In this document: positions 25,345 through 37,100 of the stretch, in pieces | How the letters are laid out: each line of letters opens with the position of its first letter | Numbering within the stretch: position 1 is the first letter of the stretch | Source: Podarcis raffonei | Lineage: Eukaryota; Chordata; Lepidosauria; Squamata; Lacertidae | Assembly (NCBI RefSeq): GCF_027172205.1 | Contig: NC_070614.1 | Location: 44,383,001 to 44,447,000, forward strand | Direction: 5' to 3' | DNA: 64,000 nucleotides | The notes under the pieces: generated by a model | Told to the model about the DNA's origin: nothing | Databases searched by the model: none | Seen by the model: the letters and a program-made list of their open reading frames with translations, nothing else | Made by a program: the position numbers and the translations under genes

Positions 25345-25814
25345 TGACTTTTCGATCTGATAAATATGTTTGCGGCTGCAACTCAGAATGTGGCACAGAT
25401 TTCAAAAACATTGCAGAAGTAGTATTATCTCCCTGTAATTATCAAAATGACTATAATCAATTCACCTGCTCAAACTCAAGTGGCTGACCTGAAGTTGGTA
25501 GTGGTGGGGGAAGTTATGCAGTATTCCATAGACATCTAATATTAGGGTTAAAAGAGAGGCAGGGTGCTGTCAGCTTCTCTTCTTTATTCATATAGAGTAA
25601 GCCCCAAGCTGGTGTTTCTTCTCTAGCATTCAAAGCATTCCTATATAACAGGGTTGAGATTAGGAATGAAGTGGACAGCTGTCTCTTTAAAGAGGTGATT
25701 TGTTAAATCCAGCTGCCACCTCAAGTCATATTATTTAAATGTGGCTGATGTTAGCAATGATGCTGTAGAAAGGAGGTAGGAGAGTCTATGTACAGAGGGA
25801 AATTTGTCGCTGGG
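25345..25814 (+). promoter_or_regulatory. Upstream block and TATA-like promoter of gene C
   Basis: Matches the block before gene B. TATATAAC lies at 25642-25649, again 173 bp before the ATG at 25815. An in-frame upstream ATG at 25788 would add nine residues before the signal peptide. It is absent in B and E, so 25815 is preferred. Confidence 0.55.
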
Positions 25815-28080
25815 ATGTTTTTTCTGCATCTCCTGCTGCTTTCAAACATGGTTTGCAAAGTGCATGAGCTGAAATGCACCAGAAAAGATCCTGTACATAT
25901 TCCACATGAGTGGTATGAGCCAGGTGATCTCCTGATTGGTGGGCTGGTGTCTCATATCCATTATATTTCCCGCCCAGTCCTCTTCAAACAGCACCCTTCT
26001 CAGGTTTTGATTGAAATCCCACTGTAAGGGAATGACCTTTAATGTAGTTGTTTATATATATATTTGACTGCACCTAACTCATGTGCTTTTCGTATGCTGA
26101 TAATAATATTCTTTATTTCATTATCTTCTTGTGGTTTAGACATCCTTCCACACCTCTTTTTCCCCCTTTTCCATTTCCCTTCCCCACCCAGACTCTTCCA
26201 GAGTTGCTTAGAGTTTTGTGCTCCTCACAACATGGTGACTTTTAGTGTAATACTTTTAGATGGAACTTTTCAATACTGACACCAACGCTGCTTGCTATAT
26301 TGAGACCCACAAGGCCCTAACACCACAGAGCTTAGCTGCCAGGCAAAACTGCCTCTTTAGAAAGGAACTTAGGACTGCCTGATTCTTCGTTGTTGCTTTT
26401 CTGTAGGAGTTGTTTTGAATTGCTGTGGGAATGAATATACTTACTTCTCTTAATTAGTCTGCTTAACCCTGATAGTAGAATGAAGATGACATATGTACTT
26501 TTAGTTATTTATAAGCAAAGAGTATTTTCAATTTTAAAAAAAGAGATATGGACTATATCGTAGAATGTCCTCTCTGAGATTTCTGCACTAACATTGATGG
26601 ATACTGGTGTTTATAGCGGTTGGTATCACATTTATTTCTATTTGCCTTCCAAAACTACCATTTTATTTTATTCTGTTAACATTATTTCCAGTAAATGATG
26701 ATTTCAAAAGATCATTACTGTGTCTGTTAAGCATTCAATTAATTCAAGATAGTAAAACTAGGGAGTTGATTTAATCATTATAGGAGGGAACAGTATTCAA
26801 GGTGGGGGAAAGAGTTTCAATCATTCCTTTCTTGAAAGAGTCAATTCTAAAAGTAAACTGGCAGGCACAGCAGCAACCCATTAAAAAGCAATTGTTTTGC
26901 ATTTTCCACACCTTCACTCGTAAATATATTTCCAACAATAAGCAGCACAATGCTGTGAATGAATGCTCACATTGTCTTAATTTCATTCTATATTTTTTCT
27001 GATATCTCCAACAACATGTTGAAACTGGCAAAGGGATGTATTATATAATAGAAACAGACTCATTAAAGTATCCTAAAAGGCATTAGACTTTTAGATCCTT
27101 TGTGGCATGAAACAGTCTGCTAAGGTGAGCCAGGAACTAGAGCACCAAACCATCAAACACCTTTTGTCTTTCTAAGTTCTAAGTTCTTGCAATGGTTCTA
27201 CAAATATTAGCAGATGTTTTGACTTCATACTTTATAGTGATAAGGAGCACAATGGATAGAAATTCTGAAGACTAAGAAAGTGAAATTTAGGAAAATTCTT
27301 TTGCCAAAATATGGAGATGTCTACAGAATCTATGTGTTTGGAGAAACGAAGATTATAATTTGATTTCAAGACAAATACAAATATTCCTTTAGTTATGATG
27401 TGCAAATCTAAAGGAATACACGAAAAGGTAGCCACAATACATTTTACTTTCTTACCAGTATAACTTAGTTATGCAGGCTGTGTTTTCTCTTCATGTCAGG
27501 AAGCTGAATCTTCAAGATGTAGAGTGGACAAACAATGTGTTAAAGTGACTTTGTGCACTGTTTAATACTCACAAGAATAGCATGTGACTTTCTTTGCAGT
27601 GTTTTGACAAAGTTCTACCAGCACATCCTGGCCTTGGTCTTTGCTGTTGACAAGATCAACGACAATCCCAAGATCTTGCCCAATGTTACTCTTGGGTTCC
27701 ACATCTATGACAGCTACTCTGACTCAAGAATGACCTACCGAACCATCCTGGACCTGCTTTTCAAATCACATCAGTCTGTCCCCAATTACAAATGTGGCAT
27801 CCATCAAAATGTAATAGGAATCATTGGTGGGCTTGCCTCTGTTACCTCCTCACGCATGGCAGACATCTTAGGTCTTTTCAAGATTCCACAGGTATGAGAG
27901 GCCTACATCAGAACTACATGCTTACTGAAGTCTTTGCTGGCTACTAATATCCAGCTTAATACATATTGCTAGCTACAGCTGGTTGAAGTTGACTGTTGTT
28001 TAATGTTGGTATATGTATTTTTATTGCATATGGCTAATGTGTTATTCTGCCCAGAGACTGGACTGTAATATATATTAGCT

Positions 28081-28126
<46 letters not shown>

Positions 28127-28127
28127 T

Positions 28128-28168
<41 letters not shown>

Positions 28169-31100
28169 TATTAGCTAGGTGGATAAAAATTATTCACTGA
28201 CCACCAGGACTCTAGTTGCTACATAATGAAATGTGTAGATTCATGTAGAAATACAAGGCTGAAAGCTGTCCAATAATTTAAAAAACAAACAAAACACTCC
28301 AGCATTTCTTTACTAAACTTTCTATTTTTAGGTGACAAGAATGCAAAGACTATCTGACTAATATGAAGGGTGGTGAATCTGCTGCCAGCATGTTTGATCC
28401 AGGCTGCTGAACTATTTTTAAATGCATAAGTGCTAGTGCTCAGTGCTCTGCTTCCTGTTTACTCTTCAGTTTACTGAGTCCATTTTACTGAGCATAGAAA
28501 GCCCTTTCATAGATTGTCAATGTCTAATGACATTAGTGCCAAACTATTGTTCTCTGCCCAGAGTCCATGAAGTGGGGGTGTAGCACCCACCTTAGGTGGC
28601 AGAAGCAGAAGAATCTGTGCTTTGCCCACCCCATTGTTTCCACCACTGCCAGAACATCCCCGTCTACCTAGAGAAAGGGGGTTGTTCCAGGGTGTGTCAT
28701 TGCGGTGTGAGCCAGGGTGTTTCAGCAGAAGTGGTGGGGGTTGTGGTGGTGGCAGAAGTAGCGGGGTGGGGTGGCAAGGGGCAAGAGACCACAGATCCTA
28801 TTTTGCCTCAGGTGGAGAAATAGGTGTCTCTACCTATTCAATTTCCAACTGGGAACACAGAAACTAATTATTCTAGAGTCCTAGACACTCAGGAGTTTTG
28901 GGTTTTATTCATTCTGGCTCATTGAACATGTCCGTTCAGCTGCCATGTTAGAGAGGACTTACAATAACCTATCCAACTTGAAAACTTTGCTTGCTTTGTG
29001 GCTCGAAAGATATGTTACATGTCTTGTTACGTGCTATGTTACAGTCATACCAGAAAACATTACCATATTTTTCGCTCTCTAAGATGCACCAGACCACAAG
29101 ACGCACCTAGTTTTTGGAGGAGGAAAACAAGAAAAAAAATATTCTGAATCGCAGAAGCCAGAACAGCAAGAGGGATCGCTGCGGAGTGAAAGAAGCAATT
29201 CCTCTTGCTTTTCTGGCTTCTGTAATAGCTGCACAGCCTGCATTCACTCCATAAGATGCACAAACATTTCCCCTTACTTTTTAGGCGGGAAAAAGTGAGT
29301 CTTATAGAGCAAAAAATACGGTAATTTGCTTTCTTCTTCCTAGGATTCCAAGCAGGTGAGACACACACATTTTATCTTACTGTTACTGAAAACCTTTGAA
29401 GTATCCCCCCTCCCCGCAATTAAAAAGAGGAAAATAAGAGGCACATAGGATTGGAAACTGTTTTATGTGTATGAATCACCTGAATCAATATAGAATCATA
29501 GAATCATAGAATGATAGAGTTGGAAGAGACCACAAGGGCCATCGAGTCCAACCCCCTGCCAAGCAGGAAACACCATCAGAGCACTCCTGACATATGGTTG
29601 TCAAGCCTCTGCTTAAAGACCTCCAAAGAAGGAGACTCCACCACACTCCTTGGCAGCAAATTCCACTGTCGAACAGCTCTTACTGTCAGGAAGTTCTTCC
29701 TAATGTTTAGGTGGAATCTTCTTTCTTGTAGTTTGGATCCATTGCTCCATGTCCGCTTCTCTGGAGCAGCAGAAAACAACCTTTCTCCCTCCTCTATGTG
29801 ACATCCTTTTATATATTTGAACATGGCTATCATATCACCCCTTAGCCTCCACTTCTCCAGGCTAAACATGCCCAGCTCCCTTAGCCATTCCTCATAAGGA
29901 ACATTTTTAATATTTTTATACTGGTTTATTAGTTTTAGGTTGTATTTTTAATTTACAGATTTTTGCACCGCTTCCTGTTTACTGTTCAGTTTACTGAGTC
30001 CATTTTACTGAGCATAGAAAGCCCTTTCATTTATTGTCAACGTTTGTTTTTTTTGATTGACAGATTTTTAAAATAACGTGTTTAAACAAACAAATATATG
30101 GAGAGGTAGACTTGGTTTGTATTAGCTAATGACTACATGTTTCTCTTACAACTGTCTGTTTATCAAAACAGTGTTGAATGACTTGTGCTTTATTCATTTT
30201 AAAAATGTTTTAGTATATATTGCGGTCATTGATCACAAGGTTTAAAGTAAGAAATCAAAAGAAGTAAATAAATGAGACTAGATTGAGCGAAGGGGCAATA
30301 TGTTTCTCCTGTTCCCAATTTCAATTTCGTGAAATTTATCCCGTCTTCTTGCAGTTTTCATATGGCTCATTTCAACCAGCAGTGAATGATCCAATCAATG
30401 TTCCTTCCTTTTACCGTTTGGTTCCCAATGAAGGCCTTCAGTACCAGGGAATTGTCCAGTTACTTCTCCATTTCAACTGGAAATGGATCGGGCTCATTGC
30501 CAAAGATGATGAGGATGGGGAAAATTTTCTGCATATAATGGAGCCAATACTCTCAAGGAATGGCATTTGTTCAGCATTCACAGAAAGAGCTCCAGAACGT
30601 CTGCGTATCGACAAGATAGATGAACTTATCAAGGACACACACAGTATTTTGCCAATTCTCAGTGTAGGAAATATCAGTGCTGTTGTTATATATGGAGAAA
30701 CTGCATCAGTCATGTGGCTGGCTAACATTATAGGGATAACCAGAGTAATGAAAGGACTATTTCTTCAGTATAAAAAGCTGTTCTCGGAAACAAAAGTGTG
30801 GATTACCACAGCACAAATAGACTTCACAGTACATCATTTTCAAAAGTTAATTGAAATTGATATTCAGATTTTTGAAGGTGCTATCTCAGTCTCAATTCAT
30901 TCAAGGCAGCTACAAGAGTTCCAAGAATTTGTAAGGAATATCTACCCTTCTTGGTCAGAGGAAGATGGTTTTATCAAAACTTTTTGGAAACAAGCATTCA
31001 GTTGTTCATTTTCAAACTCCACATTCATCTCTAACAGATGTACTGGAGAGGAAAGGCTGGAGAGCCTCCCTGCGCCTCTGTTTGAAATGAGCATGACTGG

Positions 31101-34100
31101 CCACAGCTACAGTGTCTATAATGCTGTGTATGTTGTTGCGCATGCCTTACATATCTTGAAATCAGCTAGATCCAACCACAGAACAATGGAGGCCATGGAC
31201 AGATTGTCTCCTTTGAATGTAGAGCCCTGGCAGGTAATGTTCCTTCACTGGCCAAACTCTATTGCCAATACCTGACTATAGTACAGTGGTGTGTCATGCA
31301 GTAGCCAAAGGCCAATGACCAATTTCGCCTCCATGGATTCATGCTTAGTGTTCTCTCAGCATTAGCACCATAAATGAATGTTGTTGTTTTAAAGCCAACA
31401 TTTATTTAAGCTTTCTAAAGAAAGCCGCATTAAACAATAACGAACGGCACACTTTTCTTCATGATTTCCCACACTTTCCCTATAACTAGTAACTAAAATA
31501 GCATGCTTTCTATTAGTAATGGTAAAAGTCTTGAATTCATAAATACTCGGTCTCCTAGAAAAATAATAACCTGAATTTGTGAAAGAAATTATATGAATAA
31601 ATGCAGGGGAAATACAGTGGTACCTCGGGTTAAGTACTTAATTCGTTCTGGACGTCCGTTCTTAACCTGAAATTGTTCTTAACCTGAAGCACCACTTTAG
31701 CTAATGGGGCCGATGTTGATTCAAGCCAGCAGAGCCAGCGAAGCTCAGAGGAATTTGGCCACCCTCCAGGTGCCCGGCTTGAATCCTTGTTGACCTCCTG
31801 TCTGCGACTCCCGGCAAGACCAGGGGAGGTCTCCAATCGGCGATTCTTCCCAACGTGAAGAAGAACACACCATTCCTCCCCCTCCCATCCCAGGGAGGGG
31901 AAAGAGACAGACAGAAATATATTTACATGCTTTTATTCCTGTCTTTCCAGCAGTACAGAGAAAACATGTCTGTACCCTCTCATCACAACTGCAGAGAGAG
32001 AATAACTCCACCCATGTACTTCCAGTACAGGGTCATGTGCCACTCTGAGCTAACATCCGGTGCTCAGTGCACTGAATAGACTGTCCCTGGTTCCCACGGT
32101 ACAGTCTGATAACGTCAGCTTCCTGTTTACCATTCCAGCCACCTGGAGCTCGCTTCTGCATTGCTCCTTTTTCGTAACATCCTCCCCCAAAAGAATCAAT
32201 GCGTGTTGCGGCAAGCAAAGCGTGATCCAGAGAAGAAAACAAACAGTTGTTATACACATAACACTCCCCTGTTGTTTCAGTTCCACCCTTGGAACTCCCC
32301 GCCACTGGTTTCCCCAGTGTACCTCTCTGGTTGTCTGGTTTCCAAGGAATGAGTGCATCTGCATTACCTTGGCTAGCAACTCTCTGTTGTGTCTTTGTCT
32401 CTGACTTAGACACAGCTCCAACCTGTCCTCGGTTGTGTACAACAGCAACACATGCAACAGCTAAGTTAGCAAACTCTTTTGAGTACCTCTTGGCTGGTTG
32501 ACCCTTTGTAACTCTCTCAGACCTACGTATGAGGTGCTGATCCTCTCTGCTCACTGGACTCACTGGACTCTTTGGAGAACCAGTTCCAATGGTAAACAGT
32601 GGTTCATCCTTCACTTGTGAAGGCCTATCCATTGTTTGAGATTTCCTCTCAATGACTGTGACAACTGAGCTCTCTGAGCTATCACTGTCACTCTCAGTAC
32701 CACTGTACTCAGTAAAATCACCATCATCATCTGAATCGTCCTCAGTGGGAAATGTGTGTACTATCACTCTCTCCTGTTCAGGAGCACTCTCTAGAAATGT
32801 TGTGAGAATCACCTGACCAGATTCAGACAAAATTACTCTGTAGAGACCCTTTTCATAACCCACAAAAATGCCTCTGGCATTCTTTACTCCACCTGGAGCT
32901 TCTGTCCTCACATGAGACCCAAAAACCTTGAAATGGGCAACAGAAGGTTTTCTATGGAACAGTTTCTCAAAAGGAGAACTTCCCAACTCTTTTGAAACCT
33001 TTCTCATCTTCGTATAACAATACGACATCAGAGACTCGGCCCAGAACTCATGTGGCAGATGTGAACTAAGCAATTGCACATTCATCCCCTTTTGCAATTC
33101 TTTGTTCACCCGTACACAGACACCCCTGTTCCACGCTTCCGCTGAAACAGCAATCTTGTGTCTTATCCCTTTCTTCTGCAGGAACCTCTGGAAATCCTGT
33201 AAAAGAAAAATCTGCTTCTCGTCTGTGAATAGACAATCAATGTTAGCATCATGCATATTCTTAACTTTGTCACAAAACTCCTGAAACCTCTCCAAGGCTT
33301 CGTGTGGCTTTCTCAACACATAAATCCAGACAAAGTTAGAGAAATGATCCACACACACAAGATAAAATCTTGCATTGCCTCTAGATGGTTCTAGAGGACC
33401 AATCACATCACCATACACCCGCTGAAATGCTCTGTTGACCCCGGTCACCTTCTTGGTAACACCTGCAAGAGAAACTAGGTTAGACACAGATGAATTACAT
33501 TCCATGTAATCACTTTGGTCAAAAGTCAACAAATACAATCCATCTTTCTCTCTGGCAGAAAGAAATAACTTTCCATCTTTGTAGATCTTGCAGCTCTCAG
33601 CATCATAGGACAGTCTCAGTCCTTTCTTTGCAATCTGTGAAACACTCAGCAGATTGAACTTCAGTTCAGGAACCAAATAAACATTGTTTATAGTCAAGTT
33701 CAGACTCTTAAGATACACAGTCCCTACGCCGGTCGCTTCCAGCTCCTGACCGTTGGCCTGTTTCACAGCGAAGCTTTGCTTCTTAAACGTTGAAAAGAGT
33801 CCTTTGTGTGGGGACATATGGACGGTCACTCCAGTGTCGATAATAAATGCGTTCCTAACATCTGGCGTGGTTCCTTTCGCCATCAAAGCCTTTGCAGGTT
33901 TCACCATAGGCTTGGTATGACCTTTTCCTGACGCCTCAGGCTTTGCTGAGCGGCCCTTCGCTCCTTTTGGCTGGCGTGGCTTCTTACAGTTCCGCTGAAG
34001 ATGCCCAGCCTGTCCACAATTGTAACATTGGACAACGTTCAAAGCTACAGCATCCTCTCCAGTAGCCTCATCGGTGGGGGAATTAGAACTCCGTTCCTCC

Positions 34101-37100
34101 CTCCCCCAGTCCTTTTCTTCCAGTGCAGCAAGCCGGTTGTGTTCATCCAGAACCACGGCACTCAGGGGAGGTGGATAGGGTAACCCTCCCCCCTTCCTGG
34201 CGTTCATTCTGAACCCAAGTGTTAGCTTTCTCTCTCAAGCCTGTAAAATCCAAAAGTTCTCTTCTGGGCTGTTTACTGCTTTCACTGGCAGGCAAACTTT
34301 TGGGCTGTTTTCAAAACCCTTGCATAGTCAAAACAAACTTTGCCTTCTCACGCTCTTTCTGAGCCAGTCCCATTTGTCAGTAACTTTCCAAGCACTGACG
34401 GTCGTTGCCTAGCAACCTTTCTCGGGACGGGAATCTTTATCTACCACAGGAATTCCTGGTATGCCAGCCTAGCTTTCAGAGCTTGTTTTTTTCCAAACGT
34501 AGCTCTCTCGTGAACAGAGAATAATTCTTTCTGTGTTCACTCTCTTTAGCCCGATATTCAGCATACCTTTTTGGGGCTCCGTTGCCTTGAATTACACTCC
34601 TTTCGGTGTCCAGCTGTCTGTTCAGCTTTTGGCTGCAGGCAGACGCTTTCTTTATCTCCTTAGGTGCAGAGGATGGCAACAATTCATCGACCTCTCACCA
34701 CTCAGCCTGATTCCCATAGATCATTCAAACCATCGGCATTGCTACCAGATGTTGATTCAAGCCAGCAGAGCCAGCGAAGCTCAGAAGAATTTGGCCACCC
34801 TCCAGGTGCCCGGCTTGAATCCTTGTTGACCTCCTGTCTGCGACTCCCGGCAAGACCAGGGGAGGTCTCCAATCGGCGATTCTTCCCAACGTGAAGAAGA
34901 ACACACCATTCCTCCCCCTCCCATCCCAGGGAGGGGAAAGAGACAGACAGAAATATATTTACATGCTTTTATTCCTGTCTTTCCAGCAGTACAGAGAAAA
35001 CATGTCTGTACCCTCTCATCACAACTGCAGAGAGAGAATAACTCCACCCATGTACTTCCAGTACAGGGTCATGTGCCACTCTGAGCTAACATCCGGTGCT
35101 CAGTGCACTAAATAGACTGTCCCTGGTTCCCACGGTACAGTCTGATAACGTCAGCTTCCTGTTTACCATTCCAGCCACCTGGAGCTCGCTTCTGCATTGC
35201 TCCTTTTTCATAACAGCCTCCTGCTGCCGTCGTGCCACTGGAGCACGATTTTTGCTCTCATCCTGAAGCAAAGTTCTTAACCTGAAGCACTATTTCTGGG
35301 TTAGCGGAGTCTGTAACCTGAAGCGTCTGTAACCTGAAGCGTATCTAACCTGAGGTACCACTGTACTTCAGTACAGGGGTCAGCAACCTGAGGCCCATGG
35401 GTCCCCAAACTGAGTTGCCTGCTCGCTTGCTGCGCTAAACTGGCACAGCGCAGCGTGGAGACACGCTTCCGCAGTGCTGAAAATCGCAGGCACGCACACT
35501 TGCGATCCGGTCCATGGAGGGATCTCCACAGGACCGACCCGGCCCAGGCAAGATAAACCTTGCTGACCCCTGCTTCAGTACTTTAACAGCACTTTGGTTC
35601 TGTCTATCTCTCCACCTAGCTGCACTCAGTTCTTCAGAGGATCTCCTTCAACAACAGTGCTGGAGATGAAATTACATTTAACGAACATGGAGAATTAGTA
35701 GCTGGATTTGATATTACAAACCTGGTCACTTTCCCAAATAACTCCTATGTCAAAATCAACGTGGGAAGACTGGAACCTCGGGCTCCTCCTAACAAAAAGT
35801 TCATCTTTAATGAAGAGGGAATCAAATGGCACAGGGGACTGACTCAGGTAGGGAACGGCAAAGAACTGCCTTTCTGAGAAAAGGAGATGGCCATCTAATA
35901 AGCCAGGAGACCATTTCTATTTTTGCATTTGCTTCCACTTTATGTGCCACCTGTGAATGTGAGGATCTTATATTCCATTCCATTCCATTCCATTTGACTT
36001 CCTTTTTTTATTAGCAGATCATCTGATATTAGATAAATTCTGCAAGCATTCTAAAAAGGCTAAACTGTTCCTGTATCTTTGGGTAGGTGCCACCGCTTTC
36101 CTTATGTAATGACATCTGCCATCCTGGTTATGGAAAGAAAAAGAAGGAAGGAAAGAAATTTTGCTGCTATGATTGTGTTCGATGTGCAGAAGGAATGATC
36201 TCAAATGAGATGGGTAGGATATGTGTTTAGTACATATACCATTTATTAAAAAGATTTGCTTAACCTCCCCTCCCCACCTCAGATACAGAATAATATCATT
36301 CATCCATCCCTTGGCTGTTCCTTCCTCTCAATCTGTCCATCAGTGCTCCACAAAACACAAACAGCTGTGGTAATGTGAGGGTACAGCAATACTGATATCC
36401 TTTATTAAGCATGTATTTTGGTAAAATATGTTTAAAGCAAAATAATTTTCATACATCGAATTAGTGGGATGAATGTAGAGCTGCATTTCCATGAACGGAA
36501 AATGCAACATGGGATGAGAGGGTCTGGAAGAAAATAAAAGTTCTACATTGGGAGGAAACAGTAGAGTTATCTTCCTTAAGAAGGAGGTTGTTTTGGGAGA
36601 TAGAGAAGACTGTCAACAAATTACCGTACTTTCCCGTGTATATTCAAAAATCATGTTCAAAATTAGGGGTCGTCTTATACATGGGTAGTGCATTGTGGGG
36701 ATGCAGGATTGGGGCAGGGGACAAAAAGAAGCTCAACAACCCTGTGCAACCCCCCCCCAAAAGCTCAACAACTTTGGGGAATCTCCCCACCATTTTCTTA
36801 ATTTTGAGTCCCCAGAAATAGGGGGCGTGTCATACATGGGGGCGTGTTATACATGTAAATGTATGGTAACCAGTATTTCTCCCAAAATTTTGAAGTACCC
36901 ACATTTCAGTTCTTAGGACTAGTTATTATTTTTAAATTATAAACCACCTTGTGAACGTTGAATGATATGATGGGTGGTAAAGAATGAATATATATACAGT
37001 GGTACCTCGGACTAAGTACTTAATTCATTCCGGAGGTCCGTTCTTAACCTGAAACTGTTCTTAACCTGAAGCACCACTTTAGCTAATGGGGCCTCCTGCT

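Noticed and set aside
25281-25487. Cysteine-containing open frame of 68 codons upstream of gene C
   Set aside because: It lies in the shared promoter-proximal block and is interrupted by a stop in the matching sequence of gene B, so sequence conservation is not coding.
25788-25814. Upstream in-frame ATG as the start of gene C
   Set aside because: Missing in genes B and E, and it would put charged residues before the signal peptide. The conserved ATG at 25815 is preferred.
28596-28867. Glycine/valine-rich open frames in a GC-rich patch of intron 2 of gene C
   Set aside because: Compositional, with no recognisable protein and no splice context. Likely part of an unclassified repeat.
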